Shown: positions 36,180-49,441, numbered from the stretch's first letter. The stretch is 64,000 nt of DNA from Hygrophila difformis (GCA_030278955.1 JAOANR010000008.1:38200148-38264147), one strand, 5' to 3'. A program made the numbers and translations. Notes: generated by a model from the letters alone, not told the origin.

Positions 36180-39155
36180 TGTAATACCCGGGATTTTTAT
36201 CGGCGTCCAAAGGAATAAAACTTAGTTCTTAATCAAATCAAGGTTGAAATATCTCCGAGAAGAAGAAAATAATTTACCACAATAAATTATTGCTCGGAAA
36301 TGAAACGCCGATAGATTCAAAAATTCAAAATGGAATAAAGGAGGGAAATGAAGCCCGGAGACATTCCATGAATCGAGTCAAAAGAATTGGAACTAAATTC
36401 AAGAAAGAAAAGAATTTTAATTCCAGGAACCGGTGAAGTCGGAAATAATTTAATTAGATAAATTGTTGCACGGGAGTCAAAAGACGACGAATCCAAACGC
36501 AACGGACTCAAGATTTCGAATACGGGGTTAATTCGAGACGAGATAAATTTAAGATAAGAATTTATAATCCGAGAATGACCCGAAAAATCGAGCCCGAAAA
36601 CGTAGGAGCACAGAAGTCCGAAAGAGAGGAGAAAGGGCCCGATCGGATCGCACGGACCCGCTCGGACCGAGGTCCAGGCGGAGGCCGTGCGTTGGCCACG
36701 CGGTGTTAAGCCTAGGAGCGCGCCAAGTCCGCGTGACCTCCCCAGAAAATGGCAACAACGCGTTCCGATGATTTTCTTGCCATATTTTCGACCCCCGACG
36801 ATGGAAACTCAATCTCGGGCTATGGAAGGATATGTGGGACGACCTTATACTGCTCCCCAACCCTAAATTCGAAAAACACAACCCTAGAGCAGTCCTCTTC
36901 TCCTCACATTCTCTCCAACTCCTCCCAAAGTCGAAAAACCCCGAAATCCCTTGTGTTCTTGAAGTTCCGACGACGAAATCCGAACAAGAAGGACTTGAGA
37001 AGGAGAAGACAGACCCCTTGGACGTTGGTAAGTAGTTTTTGAGTTCATCTACACCTTTTGAAATCCAAAAATTGAATCTAACTAAGGATTTTTACTTGCG
37101 GAGTCGGTTCGTGGACGTTGGAAGAGGAAACCGACTTGAGGAGATTCGTTCGTGACATCCCGTGGATTCCGGACGACCCCGTGACCTCCTAGACATCATC
37201 CCCACTGTAAGTTAATGCTTACTTGGTTTTGGGTGACTTAAAATGCAACCAAACATAGAGATTTAGAAACTCAAAAATCTGTCAACGCGAAAAACCCCCG
37301 ACGCAGCGTATTGGTGCGAATTTTTCGAACACTTAAAACTGCTCAAACGGAAAAACTCAAAACATGAAAAACGTTCCTAAGACATAGATCTAGTTTGTGT
37401 AAAATTTTATAATTTTTCATTGGGTTTTGATATCCGAAAATGGCCTCCAATGAACCTGCCCTAAAAGTTGAACTTGAAACTGTGACAGATTTGAAATTGG
37501 ACCAAAACCCCTACTTCAAGAATTCAAACCGAAAACCTCAAAACTAGACTTTTGATCCTAACACATTAATCTAAATTTTGTAAAAATTTCAGCCATTTTC
37601 ATAAACGTTTGCTATCCCAAAACGATCCGAACACAAACTGCCTTGAAAAACCCTTTTGGAAATCTGAAGGTGTTGATGTCCAAACTTGATGAGCCTGTTT
37701 CTATATTTTTGAGTCCGAATTGATCCTTGCAATCTAAATGAAAGTTGTAGATAATTATGTCTAGTGTGAGCATATAAAATTTCAAAATTTTTGGAGTCCA
37801 TTTGTTATGTTAAAAAGTCGAATCTTTGAATGGTGTCGAATCTGAAACCTGTCAGCATACTACTTATGGAATTGACTTGATTTTTGACTCGTTTCCTTAA
37901 CCCGGATCGAGAAACGTAAAACACGAAACTTGTTCGTCTCTGTGTTTTCGAGTTACCGGTGAAATTTCAGAATTTTCGGATTTAAAATGAAATTTTAATT
38001 AATTATGGAGTAAGACAGCGACTTGTGTAAGTTATATTTGAGAATTTTGTGAAACTTGCGAAATGTGTTCTTACCTTGCGGGTTTGATTCCCCAAGGGCG
38101 ATCGTTTGTTTTCCTGCGGGTTCGATTCCCCAGGATGTGTGTTGATTCCTATGGGTTCAATTCCCTAGGATGTATTTGAGTTCTTGCGGGTTCGATTCCC
38201 CAAGGGCGATCGTTTGTTTTCCTGCGGGTTCGATTCCCCAGGATGTGTGTTGATTCCTATGGGTTCAATTCCCTAGGATGTATTTGAGTTCTTGCGGGTT
38301 CGATTCCCCAAGGGCGATCGTTTGTTTTCCTGCGGGTTCGATTCCCCAGGATGTGTGTTGATTCCTATGGGTTCAATTCCCTAGGATGTATTTGAGTTCT
38401 TGCGGGTTCGATTCCCCAAGGGCGAGCGATTGTTTTCCTGCGGGTTCGATTCCCCAGGATGTGTGTTGATTCCTATGGGTTCAATTCCCTAGGATGTATT
38501 TAAATTCTTGCGGGTCCATTTTCCCGAGAACATATTATACTAGATCATATCGAACAAAAGCGAAAGAGTGAAATCCTTGAAATACCAAATCCTGAAATCA
38601 TGAGAGAATTAAGAGAATTGAATATTTTCCTTGTTTTAAATTATGCCATATAATTATTAGTGGAAGATTAACTTAAATCGTGTATTACCTACAAGCATGT
38701 TTTTATTAAATTTAATTAAAGGCTTTGAAACCCCTAAGTCATGCTAGGTGTTAACTTACTCAGCACGTTTTGCTGACCCAAACCATTTCCTTCTTTTTCC
38801 TACAGAGCATATGGATTATACTGAGCACGTACATGCATGGGAATTTTTGGGAACACTTGATTTTAAATTTGCATTAGACTATAGTATGAACGGGCCTGTT
38901 TAACCCGTGTTTTGGCCATGTCGGCCCTTATACTTTATTTCCGCTGCACAACTTATATTTCCGCTGCAACTTATTATTTTAATCATGTATGGATGATATT
39001 ACATTATTATTTTTAAGTAATTCCGGACTTGCTTTTAAAACTTTTTCCAACACTTATAGCCTTGCATCTCTTTAGCAAGCTCGGAGAAACCGTGTCTTGC
39101 TAGGGAGGTGCGGCGGTGACACCTCGGCCTGGGTTATCAAATCCGGGGTGTTACA
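36180..39155 (+). repeat. 5' LTR of gag-only element 2
   Basis: 2976 bp, TGTAATACCC...GGTGTTACA. It is 123 bp shorter than its partner: one 108-bp array unit and a 15-bp segment near 36490. Confidence 0.95.
38074..38508 (+). repeat. B-box-like tandem array, four 108-bp units
   Basis: Each unit is made of three ~36-bp sub-repeats: two with GGTTCGATTCC, which fits the tRNA gene B-box consensus GGTTCGANTCC, and one with GGTTCAATTCC. Seven perfect B-box matches occur here; the first position reads GGTTTGATTCC. I found no A box or complete tRNA. Confidence 0.9.
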
Positions 39156-39158
39156 AAG

Positions 39159-39172
39159 TGGTATCAGAGCCC
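39159..39172 (+). promoter_or_regulatory. Primer-binding site of gag-only element 2
   Basis: TGGTATCAGAGCCC, initiator-tRNA-Met type, three bases after the 5' LTR. Confidence 0.95.
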
Positions 39173-39690
39173 GGAATATTTTAAAGTTACTATTATTATT
39201 TTTAAACCATTATTTTAAACCTAGTATTATTTTTAAATTTATTGTTATTTTTAAAATACTAGTATTATTTTGAGCCCAAAAATTGTATTTACTTAGTGTA
39301 ATATTTTAAACCCAAAGATTAATTATTTTGGCCCAATACCCTTATTTTTACTTAAGCCCAAATAATTTATTTCTTTTGGCCCAATATAGTGGCCCAAACC
39401 TTTTTACCTTATTCTTTAAAAATCTATCCATGGAATAAACTTAATTTTTAAAACCCATGGGTAGAAAAAAAAATGCATGCATAAATTAAAGTTTATTGGG
39501 GGGATTGCATATGCATACACACATAATTGCACTAACTCTTCTTTATGTGAATCAGCTACTCTAAGAAAACACTCTTAAATTAGTATTCGACATGACCTTG
39601 ACTTAGGAGCGCTTGCTAAAGACTAACTTTGCCTTAGTCCTAGATCTTGGTCACTTAGAAACTCATCTTCGCGTGCTTTTATAACAGAAA

Positions 39691-40623
39691 ATGGCACCTA
39701 GAAGAAAACTGAGGAAGGTAAGCCCAAACGGCACTGACACTGACCTCCCAAACGCACCTAACAACAATGAGATTCCTCCGAACGTAGGAGATCGAGCGCC
39801 TCCTATTCCCAACAACATGGATGAACGTTTAAGGACGGTAGAAGAAGTACTCGTAGCATTAGGAAATGCCGAGGTGCATAGGGCACAAGCAGTAGTACCC
39901 CCGCCAGTAGCCCAAGTCAACTACTTGGCATTGGTGAACCCCTACAACCCGCCCCATTATGACGGCCAAGAGGAGCCGGCCAAGTTGGAAGGTTGGATCC
40001 GTACCTTTGATAAGCTCTTGAATGCTATCAAATGCCCTGATGAGGAGAAGATATACGTGGCGACCTACTACTTAGGAGGCGAAGCCGATGAGTGGTGGCA
40101 AAACCTTCGAACGAATTAAGAGGAAGACGAAGAAGCCTACACCTGGGAAGAACTTAAGGAAGCCCTGAGGGAAAGATTCTACCCACTGAGCACGAAGACT
40201 GCGAAATACGAAGAGTTTATCAACCTCAGACAAGGTGCGCAAACAGTACCAGAGTACTACACCAAATTCAAGGAATTGGTGCGATTTGCTACGAGGATAG
40301 TACCAACTGACTCTGACAAGGCTCAGAAATTCGAGATGGGTCTGAGCCTTAGTATCCGGGAGATACTTGCAGTAGGACAATTCACAAACCTGCAGACGGT
40401 TTACGATCGAGCTGTAGCAATCGATCGAGTCCAGCAACTGAAGCGTAAAGAAACCGGTGAGTCGAGCAAGGACTCGCAAGAGTTTGAGAAAAAGAATCGA
40501 AACATTAGCAATGGCAATTTTAAGGAGAATAAGAATAAAGGTTTCAATTATGGGAGAAACGGCATACGTCATACATTCATACCACGTTGCCCGCAGTGCC
40601 ACCAAGCCCATTTGGTGCGCGAA
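39691..40623 (+). pseudogene. gag of gag-only element 2, N-terminal and capsid part
   Basis: The ATG at 39691 begins MAPRRKLRKV. The frame carries DERLRTVEEVLVALGN, NYLALVNPYNPPHY and the retrotransposon gag domain ([54 protein letters not shown]). A single in-frame TAA at 40117-40119 interrupts an otherwise open frame up to LVRE at 40623, where the Tekay element is inserted. The frame resumes at 52459 with the zinc knuckle. Capsid is kept here, in contrast to gag-only element 1. Confidence 0.88.
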
Positions 40624-43600
40624 TGTAACACCCCGGTTTTTGGTTACCCAGGTCGGGATGTCACCGCCACATCTCCCTAGTAAGACACGGTTTCTCCGAG
40701 CTTACTAAAGAGATGCAAGGCTAGGTATTGCAGTATTTAAAACATTTAAAGCATTCAAAATAGCCCATACAATATAATTCGAAAATAATAATAGCATAGC
40801 GCAGCGGAAATATTTAGTTTAGTACAATATCGCAGCGGAAAATATAAAAGGGGCCGACATGGCCAAAACACGGGTTAAACAGGCCCGTTCATAATATAGT
40901 CTAAGTGTGAAATTTAAAAGCAAAATAAGTGTTCCCCAAAATCCCATGCATGAATCGTGCTCACACATGCTCATTCCACATATTCTGTAAGGAAAGGAAT
41001 AAAAATGGTTATGGTCAGCAAAATTGCTGAGTAAGTTAACACATGCATGATCGTAGGGTTTTAAAGCCATAAATTTAATAATTTAACAAAGCATGATAAT
41101 AACATAATATTTAATTTCATCTAATCCATATCCAATAGCATAATTTATCTCAGGGCTCTATTTAATGACACATATCACATGGTTTAATCATAAAAGCCAT
41201 AATTTAAGTAAAGCATTTAAATAATTTAATTGGACAACAACATAATTTAATCTAATTTAATTTAATTTAGAATCCCCATTACATTCCCGATTTTGTATTT
41301 CAAGGTTTCACGATAAAATCGCGATGTCAACAAGTTTAGCCGGTAGCCCGGCGGCCGCAACCGTATCAGCCATACCCAGTACCACTCCGGAGCCTTGGGA
41401 AACCCATACGGATATTCACGAGAGTTTAGGCTCTATATTTCGCCGTTTAGGCAATCCATATCTCAAGTTTAGCGTGCGGGGTCACCATCGTCCATTACGG
41501 CACGAAGTGAATCGTTAGGGGGCACCCTGCAGAGCACTCACCCCTAATTTTAATTTATCAAGTTTGTAAGGGGATTAAGTTTTTAAAATCTGACTTCAAT
41601 TGTATTTATTTAAAAATAATATCTCAACTCGTTTCAACCCTAAAGGTTAATTCCATGTTTCAACAAGATTTCAAAATTTCGTTTCGGTAAATCACAGTTT
41701 ACTCTAAAATTCGTCAAAAATCAGATTTAATTCCAAAAACTCCAAAATTTCATATCTGACTCGGAAACATCAAGATCTACAACTTTCGTGTTTTAACTTT
41801 TTCAATCCGAGATACCTAAGTAGGTCAAAATCACCAATTTTCGCATAAGAAGAATTCTGTCCGAGTTTAATGCATCACAGTTCAAAGATTTCGAGTTCCA
41901 CCATAGCAATTCAACTCTAAATTTAATGAAATTTGACAGAGATCATCTTAAGACATTTATCTACAACTTTCATGTTCGGCCAAAGATCTAAAACAGCCTA
42001 GATCCTATGTCAAAAACGTGATCAAGATCATTCCTAAGTTCTGTCCAAGATTTCAAGATCTAGATTTAAACAGCTCGGTTTCAATGGGTTTTCACATATC
42101 AAATCAATTCCAAAAATTCTCAAAAATTTACAGTAGCTAGATCTAAGTCTTAGGAACATTTTTCGTGTTTTAAGTTTTTCTGTTTGAGTTCGTTTTAAGG
42201 TTCGGAAAAATTCAATAAATCTGTTGCGCCGATAGAAAGTTTAGATTGACAGATTTACGGTTTCTTGATAATCTTTTAGTTTTGAATGTTTTAATTCATC
42301 CCAAAACCATGTAAGAGTTAACTTACAGTGTCTATGAACGTCAGGGATGTCTAGTTCGGAGGCGTGGCTTCCAGATCACCGTTTCTCCTCTCCGTTCGTC
42401 GGGTTCTACGATCTAGATTCAATACGGGGTGTAGAAAGAAAAGAACCGAAGTTAGAATCCGTTTTCGGATTGAAACGTGAAGAGATTTATCGAACCAGAG
42501 CTTACCACAACGTTTGGAGATCCTTGGATTTTCGTCCAAGGCTGCTGCCTCCGTTTGGTGCTATCCGTCGACTCCGAATTTAGGGTTTCGAACGTATAGA
42601 AGGTTGTAGGGTTTTTGTAAACTTGTTTGGGGCTCCCAAGGGGCTTATTTATAGATTTCTCAATCCCTAGGGCGTCCAATATCTGACCTAAAGGTCTTGG
42701 GTCGAGAGATGTTCAACCGAAAGTCGAAAAATCCGCGTTCGGGCGAGAGATTCACGCAATGGGAGAATCTGTCAAGTGGCGCGGTCGTGGCGCGCTAATC
42801 CCCCTTCACCGCGCAGCCACCGCGCGACTCTCGCCTGGACTTCGGTCCGGGCGGGTCGTGCGATCCGTCGTGCTTTTCCGCCTCTCTTTCGGGTTTCTAT
42901 CCCTCTATGCTCCCGAATTCCGATTCCCGGGGTATATTCGGGTTTCTACTTTCTCTCTAAATTTATTCTCAGTCTAATTGGATGTTTTGGACTCGAATCC
43001 TCGAGTTCATTAGACCATGTTTATCCATGATCCGGTCTCCAACCGGTCTCCGCCACGTAAGCATTAATTAAAAAAAAAAAAAAAGAAAAAAAGGTGGTGG
43101 TTGCATTGGAGGGGTCGACCCTTCCCAACCATGAGACCACTAGGTCTCTTAATTTTGGCCAATGGGATTGAGACACTTGTCTCCATCCCATTGGTCAAGT
43201 GATTCTTTTAATTTTATACAATAAAATAATTATATCTTTTATATAAATAAATAAATATAAATAAAAAATGTACCAAATTTTATAATTTTTCATTCTCTAC
43301 AAATAGAGACCACTCTTGCTATATTTTTGTTAAATACATAATATATCAATTTTGATATATTTAACCCATTTTAAAATTTACAGAAAATAAAAATAAATAA
43401 AAAATATATTATTATTTTAGATTTTTTATTCTTTACAAGTAAGACTAAAATATTTATATTTTTGATACATTATTTTTTTTATATTTCAAACTAATCTAAA
43501 ATTGTATAAATTAAAATAATTATTTATAATATTGTGGTTGGATGGTTGGGTGGTTATTGATAAAGTATGTAAAATTTGGGTGGTTGGGTTGGGATGGATA

Positions 43601-43914
43601 TTGATGAGTTGGAGGAGAAAGAAATTAATAAAATAATGAGATGGTTGGATGGTTGGGTGGTTGAGGTGGTCATGGATAATGGTAGTCTTAGTGTCGGGTT
43701 TTGGTGTACCATTTATTTACCTTTAATCCATCCTTTTATTTGATTAAATTCCTTTAATTCCTTTTTAAGTAAAAATCTCATTTCTCATTTCCTTATCTTT
43801 ATTTACTTCTTTTATTTGCTGGATTTATTTATTTATTTATGGTATTTATTTTATCTATTATCTATTTATTTAATTATTGTTTTATTTTATGATGGAAAAT
43901 TCTCGGGTATTACA
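40624..43914 (-). repeat. Tekay 3' LTR, carrying a Tourist-like MITE
   Basis: 3291 bp including the 675-bp MITE. Ends TGTAACACCCCGG and CTCGGGTATTACA on the plus strand. Confidence 0.93.
43013..43687. mobile_element. Tourist/Harbinger-type MITE (675 bp)
   Basis: Absent from the partner LTR at 52229. TTA duplications at 43010-43012 and 43688-43690. Terminal repeats GACCATGTTTATCCATGA / reversed GACTACCATTATCCATGA agree at 14 of 18 bases. The interior is AT-rich with GGTTGGGTGGTTG repeats near 43540-43670 and has no transposase. Confidence 0.88.
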
Positions 43915-44130
43915 GTCTACCCTCCTTAAGAATCAACTTCGTCCTCGAAGTTGTGTTTCGGTTTTTCTCGTGCTAAGGTCTTGTGTTTGTTTTATTGTTT
44001 TGTGACTGAACTTAGAATTAAAACTTCTAAGCTGCCTATGTACCCGATAAAGGGATCAAGCCATAACGTAGTTCAAAAGTTTACAAAAATGCACGAAAAG
44101 TAGGTGGTATCACATCCTCTCCCCCTTAAG
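43915..44130 (-). promoter_or_regulatory. Two polypurine-tract-like sites of the Tekay element
   Basis: Minus strand: CTTAAGGGGGAGAGG at about 44129-44115 and CTTAAGGAGGGTAGAC at 43930-43915, the latter adjoining the 3' LTR. The spacer holds the conserved CTTGATCCCTTTA...GCAGCTTAGAA block also found in both gag-only elements. Confidence 0.75.
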
Positions 44131-44137
44131 ATTGCAG

Positions 44138-44386
44138 TTATGTCCCCATAACTGTGTCGGTATCGGTTTGGAACAATGTCGGGTATCGTTCTCTCATGTC
44201 GGATTCTACTTCCCAAGTTGCCGTCTCACTTTCGTGGTTTGACCAAAGAACCTTGATCATTTTGACGGTTTTGTTCCTCGTTACTCGTTCCTTAGTGTCA
44301 AGAATACGCACTGGGACTTCTTCGTAAGTCAAGTCTTCATCGAGCTCAATTATCTCCGGTTGAAGTACATGTGTCGGGTCCGGCAC
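44138..44386 (-). pseudogene. Tekay pol C-terminus: chromodomain
   Basis: Reads as the chromodomain tail of a Tekay/Del-type integrase: VLQPEIIELDEDLTYEEVPV, RILDTKE, IKVLWSNHESETATWEVESD, MRERYPTLF. Chromodomains in this lineage are thought to steer integration to particular chromatin. The upstream FHVSQLKKYVPDPTHV lies in the same frame from about 44430, so the chromodomain is cut off from integrase only by the lesion at 44425-44440. The frame ends with VMGT and a stop inside the segment shared with both gag-only elements. Confidence 0.85.
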
Positions 44387-44426
44387 ATACTTCTTTAGTT
44401 GCGAGACATGGAAGACATTATGAACT

Positions 44427-45125
44427 CTATCTAAGTGTGGCTAGAGTTCCGACTCGTTCTAGAATTTCGTAAGGTCCTATGTATCGAGGACTTAACTTCC
44501 CTCGTTTGCCAAAGCGCATCACCCCCTTCATGGGTGATATCTTTAGCATGACCCTATCTCCCACTTGAAATTCTAGGTCTCGTCGTCTCACGTCGGCATA
44601 ACTCTTTTGACGGTCTTGTGCGGCTTTCATCTTCCCTTGAATCACTTTGATTTGTTGAGCCATGTCTTCGATAAGTTGTGGTCCCACTACCACGGACTTA
44701 TCGTTTTCTTCCCAGCTCAAAGGGCTTCGGCACTTTCGTCCATACAACGCCTCGAAAGGTGCCATGCCGATACTAGCATGGTAGCTATTATTATAGGAAA
44801 ACTCAATCAAGGGTAAATGAGATTCCCAATTTCCTTTGAATTCCAGCACACATGCTCTCAGCATGTCCTCTAGTGTTTGGATTGTTCTCTCGGTTTGTCC
44901 ATCCGTCATCGGGTGGAATGCGGTGCTCATTTTGATTTGAGTACCGAGAGCTTTTTGTAACTCCGTCCAGAAATGAGAGACAAATCTACTGTCTCTATCG
45001 GAAATGATATCATGTGGTACTCCATGTCGTCGTACCACGTTATCAATGTAGGCTCGGGCCAATTGGTCCATAGTCCACGTGTCTTTCATTGGGATAAATA
45101 TGGCTGTCTTCGTTAGCCTATCCAC
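44427..45125 (-). pseudogene. Tekay integrase core and C-terminal part
   Basis: Same frame as the main polyprotein, separated by a single TAG where the family has Trp (the codon before VIVDRL). It holds the second and third catalytic residues of the DDE core (ISDRDSRFVSHFW; HPMTDGQTERTIQTLE), then SYHASIGMAPFEALYGRKCR, and the GDRVMLKISPMKGVMRFGKR and LSPRYIGPYEI blocks. It stops after VGTLATLR, where bases are missing. Confidence 0.88.
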
Positions 45126-45131
45126 AATTAC

Positions 45132-48100
45132 CTAAATCTTATTCATGCCTTTAGGTGATCTGGGTAATCCCGAGACAAAGTCCATTGAGATGCTATCCCA
45201 CTTCCAACTTGGAATCTCTAGTGGTTGCATCAATCCTAAGGGTTTATGTCGCACTGCCTTAACCTTTTGGCAGGTGAGACATCTCGCCACGAAGTTCGCC
45301 ACTTCCTTCTTCATTCCCGGCCACCAATAGATCTTCTTCAGATCTTTGTATAGCTTGTCACCTCCGGGATGTACGGAATATGGCGTGTTGTGCCCTTCCT
45401 CCATCAACCTTTGCTTCAATTCGGCACATTTAAGAGGCACACACCACCTCCCTTTGAAACGGATGCTTCCATCCTTGTGGACAGCAAATCCTATTGCCTT
45501 TCCTTCGGCAATATACCCTTTTATCTTCTCGAGTTTCGGGTCGCCCGGTTGAGCGAGTCGAATCTCGTCTAATATTGGAGTTTCTACGACCATGGCATTG
45601 ACCGTTTCTCTCACTGTGCCAGGATGCACAAGTTCTAACTCCAATCTAGCCAAATCCATGTACAATGCCGGCGGAATTACCAACGAGTTTGTCACGTGTT
45701 GGGTTTTCCGACTTAGGGCATCGGCTACCACATTCGCCTTCCCCTCGTGGTATGCTATCTCTAAGTCGTAGTCTTTAATAAGTTCCAACCACCTTCGCTG
45801 TCTCAAATTCAACTCCTTCTGAGTGAATATATATTTCAAGCTTTTGTGGTCGGTGAACATTCGACACTTCCGCCCATAAAGATAATGTCTCCATATCTTT
45901 AGAGCGAAAACGACCGCTGCCAACTCCAGGTCGTGGGTCGGATAATTTTCCTCGTGGGGTTTTAGTTGGCGTGATGCATAGGCTACGACTCTCGAGTCTT
46001 GCATCAAGACACAACCTAAACCTTCCTTCGAAGCATCGCTATATACTTCGAAGTCACCATTCTCTGATGGTAATGTTAATACGGGTGTGGTTGTGAGTCG
46101 TTTCTTCAGCTCCTGAAACGCAGTCTCACACGCTTCGGTCCACTCGTATTTTGCTCCTTTCTTTAGTAGCTGGGTCAAAGGACGTGCAATCCTTGAAAAG
46201 TCCTTCACAAATCGTCTATAATACCCGGCTAATCCAAGGAAACTCCTTATTTCCGTTGGACTTTTCGGAGTTGCCCATTCAGTTACGGCAGAGACTTTTG
46301 CCGGATCCACTGATACTCCATCAGCGGATACTATGTGTCCGAGGAATGCCACTTCTCTCAGCCAGAAGTCACATTTCGACAGCTTGCCGTATAACTGATT
46401 TCTTCGCAAGATTTCCAACACTTGATGTAAGTGTTTTGCATGCTCCTCCTTGCTCTTCGAGTAGATCAGGATGTCGTCGATGAACACTACGACGCACTGA
46501 TCTAACAATTCTCGGAACACGTTGTTCATGAGATTCATGAACATGGCCGGGGCATTTGTTAACCCGAAGGATAACTCTGTGAACTCGTAATGGCCATATC
46601 GCGTTCGAAATGCCGTCTTCGGAATGTCCTTCTCGGCGATCCTCAATTGATGATACCCAGATCGCAAATCGATCTTCGAGAATACTGAAGCTCCCTTCAG
46701 TTGATCAAACAGATCCTCTATTCTCGGTAGGGGGTATTTATTCTTAATGGTCACTTGGTTTAGTCCTCGGTAATCTATGAAAAGACGTAGTCCTCCGTCT
46801 TTCTTCTTGACAAATAAAACCGGTGCTCCCCAAGGGGACGTACTCGGTCTTATGTAGCCTTTTCCCAATAGTTCCTCGAGTTGTTCCTTTAACTCCTTCA
46901 TTTCCAGTGGTGCCATCCGGTACGGAGCCTTCGAGACAGGCTCTGTCCCCGGAATGAGATCTATGGTGAATTCAAGATCTCTCTCAGGTGGCATGCCCGG
47001 AACGTCCTCAGGGAATACGTCCGTGTATTCTCTTACCACTGGTATGCTATCAACCTTGTTTTCTTCCGCCTCAAGGTTGTGCACATAGCACGCATATAGT
47101 TCATACCTCTTACGCATCAAGTTACTTAGTTTAAGTGCACTAACGATTTTGTTACTTTTCTTAGGGGGCTGAGAGTAAAAGATAACTCTCTTTCCCCTAC
47201 TTTTTGACAAGGTGATCTTTTGCTTTTGGCATTCGATCACCGCTTTATACTGGGATAGCCAATCCATCCCCAGTATGATGTCAAAGTCTCTTAAGTTAAA
47301 TTCTACCAAGTTCGCGAAGAATTCTACGTTCTTTATCACTACAGGAATTCCGTTGTATCGTTTAGAGCAAGACACTACTTCTCCAGAAGGCAATTGAATT
47401 CCTAAGCTAATTCTCTCGCACTTAGGTAGATCTAACTCAGGCACTATCCTTGATGCTATAATTGAGCAACTAGCTCCAGAATCAAATAGAACTCTAAGGG
47501 GCGTATTCAACACATAAAATGTACCTGCCATCACTTCTCCTTGCGCAGGCACGTCCGCTTGGTTTACCACATTGAGCCTCCCCACAGGGCGTCCTTGGTT
47601 GCCCTGCTGATTCGCGTTCTGCTGCTGGTTTTGCTGTTGGTTTTGATTCTGCGGGGGCGGAGGTCGTTGGTTCTGGTTCTGGTTCTGCGGTCTATTCTGA
47701 GGGGGTCTGTACCCTTGGTTATTCCCGTTTCGCCCGTTTTGGTTTTGAGGCTGTTCTTGCCCCGCGACTAAGTCGTCCCTCTTTGTTATGTTCTCGAGCC
47801 TAGTCCGACAATCCCGTCGAACGTGACCCATTCGACCGCATCGGTAACAGGCGCCTTTTTGCGGGCATCCCCTTGCCAGATGTGGTCGTCCACATCGCGG
47901 GCAAGGCGGTACCGGATCTTCTTGGTTGAACCTCCTCCCAGTGTTGTTTTGCTGGGGCCTACTCGACCCTCTACGCTGCTCGTTCCTCCCAGTGTTGTTC
48001 TCGTTTCTTGAGTCTCGGCTTCTCTTGTCTTGAGGACCCCTGCTGGACTCCCCACTCACCCTTCTTTTCAGCTGCTGCACGCGTGCCACCGCTACGGCGC

Positions 48101-48848
48101 GATCATATACGGCTTGCAAATCGGGGTAGTGTACCCCCGCGATCACCTCGCGCACAGACAGGTTTAGTCCCATCTCGAACTTCTGTGCCTTTTCCGCATC
48201 AGTGGGCACTAGCCTTGGTGCGAACCTCACCAGCTCCTTGAAGCGGGTGTAGTATTCCTGCACCGTTTGGCTTCCTTGCTTCAACGACAGGAATTCTTCG
48301 TACATGGCAGCTTTAGTACTCAAGGGATAGAATCGATCCCTGAGTAGTTCCATCATCTCCATCCACGAGTAAGGCTCGTCATCCTCAGTCAGTTTGGCTT
48401 GCGTTGCTTGCCACCAGTCGTCAGCTTCGCCTCCCAAGTAGTATGAAGCGACATGTACCCTCTCTCCTTCCGGACATTTGACCGCTCCCAGCAGCTTGTC
48501 AAAAGTCCGGATCCATTCCTCCAGTTTAGCTGGGTCCTCCTCACCAGCATAGTGGGGTGGTTGGTAAGGATTCACCATCGCCAGGTAGTTAGGGCGAGCA
48601 TGGGGCGGAGGTACCGCCGCAGCTTGACCCTGGTTGACTTGCGCATTTCCGAGCGCAATCAACACTTCCTCTATCGTCCTAAGACGATCGCCCACATTGT
48701 TCGGTGCGGGGGCGTCCTGCGCACCTTGGGGTTGTTCCTCATCAGGTTGAATTGGTTCAGTGACGTTTGGTGGTGTTTCAGTAGGTGTTTCAGTGGTGGT
48801 TTGGGGAGCGGGTTGGGTTCTGCCTCTTCCTCTTCCTCTGGGTGCCAT
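45132..48848 (-). CDS. Tekay gag-protease-RT-RNase H-integrase N-terminus
   Basis: The start is chosen at 48848 (MAPRGRGRG), shared with the gag-only elements; an upstream in-frame ATG at 48890 adds 14 residues and is probably leader. Counting from 48890: gag domain about 100-270 ([25 protein letters not shown]), [13 protein letters not shown] and zinc knuckle [14 protein letters not shown] at 330-361, a Q/N-rich linker, and protease DSGASCSII at 470-478. RT follows at about 645-850 with catalytic FIDD (803-806), then RNase H with SDAS (951) and TDHKS (1013), the integrase zinc finger H1167/H1174/C1204/C1207 and the first catalytic Asp (SMDFVSGLP). The usual MPFGLTNAP block reads LSFGLTNAP, and RLCIDYR reads RLFIDYR, possible decay. 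The frame ends at the TAG of 45126-45128. Confidence 0.93.
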   Translation of the reverse strand: MAPRGRGRGRTQPAPQTTTETPTETPPNVTEPIQPDEEQPQGAQDAPAPNNVGDRLRTIEEVLIALGNAQVNQGQAAAVPPPHARPNYLAMVNPYQPPHYAGEEDPAKLEEWIRTFDKLLGAVKCPEGERVHVASYYLGGEADDWWQATQAKLTEDDEPYSWMEMMELLRDRFYPLSTKAAMYEEFLSLKQGSQTVQEYYTRFKELVRFAPRLVPTDAEKAQKFEMGLNLSVREVIAGVHYPDLQAVYDRAVAVARVQQLKRRVSGESSRGPQDKRSRDSRNENNTGRNEQRRGSSRPQQNNTGRRFNQEDPVPPCPRCGRPHLARGCPQKGACYRCGRMGHVRRDCRTRLENITKRDDLVAGQEQPQNQNGRNGNNQGYRPPQNRPQNQNQNQRPPPPQNQNQQQNQQQNANQQGNQGRPVGRLNVVNQADVPAQGEVMAGTFYVLNTPLRVLFDSGASCSIIASRIVPELDLPKCERISLGIQLPSGEVVSCSKRYNGIPVVIKNVEFFANLVEFNLRDFDIILGMDWLSQYKAVIECQKQKITLSKSRGKRVIFYSQPPKKSNKIVSALKLSNLMRKRYELYACYVHNLEAEENKVDSIPVVREYTDVFPEDVPGMPPERDLEFTIDLIPGTEPVSKAPYRMAPLEMKELKEQLEELLGKGYIRPSTSPWGAPVLFVKKKDGGLRLFIDYRGLNQVTIKNKYPLPRIEDLFDQLKGASVFSKIDLRSGYHQLRIAEKDIPKTAFRTRYGHYEFTELSFGLTNAPAMFMNLMNNVFRELLDQCVVVFIDDILIYSKSKEEHAKHLHQVLEILRRNQLYGKLSKCDFWLREVAFLGHIVSADGVSVDPAKVSAVTEWATPKSPTEIRSFLGLAGYYRRFVKDFSRIARPLTQLLKKGAKYEWTEACETAFQELKKRLTTTPVLTLPSENGDFEVYSDASKEGLGCVLMQDSRVVAYASRQLKPHEENYPTHDLELAAVVFALKIWRHYLYGRKCRMFTDHKSLKYIFTQKELNLRQRRWLELIKDYDLEIAYHEGKANVVADALSRKTQHVTNSLVIPPALYMDLARLELELVHPGTVRETVNAMVVETPILDEIRLAQPGDPKLEKIKGYIAEGKAIGFAVHKDGSIRFKGRWCVPLKCAELKQRLMEEGHNTPYSVHPGGDKLYKDLKKIYWWPGMKKEVANFVARCLTCQKVKAVRHKPLGLMQPLEIPSWKWDSISMDFVSGLPRSPKGMNKI

Positions 48849-49105
48849 TCTGGTACAAATATGATAGATTAGGGCTGGTGAATTTAGCATATAGTCTAAG
48901 CAATTTCTATGAATGTATATGTGTGTAGCAATTTAGCACGTGGTGCTTTGTTCGGATTAAGAAGCATCGTATGCTTCGGGGTTTTATTTTATTTTGGTTT
49001 GTTTTGTTTTGAAAAAATAAATCGGGCATTTTATTTCCTCAAAAGAAATTTTAGTACAAACGTAGAAATATTTTTCTAGCAAAACAATGTCTAACAATAG
49101 AATCT

Positions 49106-49441
49106 CTAGTGCCTCATGACGTCTCCCGGTGGGGTAGCAGGATCTTCCTCCGGATCTTCCTCCTCCGAACTCGGCGGTAGTAGGTCGTCAAAGATAGTGT
49201 TTAAGTCTTGCCCGTGGGCATCGATGTATTCTTTTAGTTTTAAGTTTTGTGTAGTGAGGGTTTGGACTTGACGCTCGAGTTGGTTTATGCGGTGATGATC
49301 CGCCTCTCTCAAGTTGCCCATGTGATGTAAATTGGCCTCCAACTGAGCCATACGGTACTTCATTTGCTCTAGGGTTTGGTGGGAATCAAGATGAACGCTC
49401 ATCATCCTGACCATCAACTGCATCATGTCTTGACTAGCCAT
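49106..49441 (-). CDS. Small extra ORF upstream of gag: coiled coil plus acidic tail (111 codons)
   Basis: An intact minus-strand frame, ATG at 49441, lies between the Tekay primer site and gag, about 260 bp before the gag start. Residues 1-80 are helical with heptad-like leucines (MAQLEANLHHMGNL, HHRINQLERQVQTL, LKLKEYIDA). The end is acidic and proline-rich (DDLLPPSSEEEDPEEDPATP). I recognise no family. Extra ORFs before gag are known in Tat/Ogre elements but are not a usual part of Tekay. The coiled coil plus acidic tail faintly recalls the third ORF C-termini at 5988 and 16276. It may be a captured fragment, a regulatory protein, or chance. Confidence 0.5.
   Translation of the reverse strand: MASQDMMQLMVRMMSVHLDSHQTLEQMKYRMAQLEANLHHMGNLREADHHRINQLERQVQTLTTQNLKLKEYIDAHGQDLNTIFDDLLPPSSEEEDPEEDPATPPGDVMRH

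Noticed and set aside
38074..38508. CRISPR-like or tRNA gene array
   Set aside because: Units are contiguous 108-bp tandem copies without unique spacers, in a plant LTR; only the B-box part of a tRNA is present, with no A box or cloverleaf.
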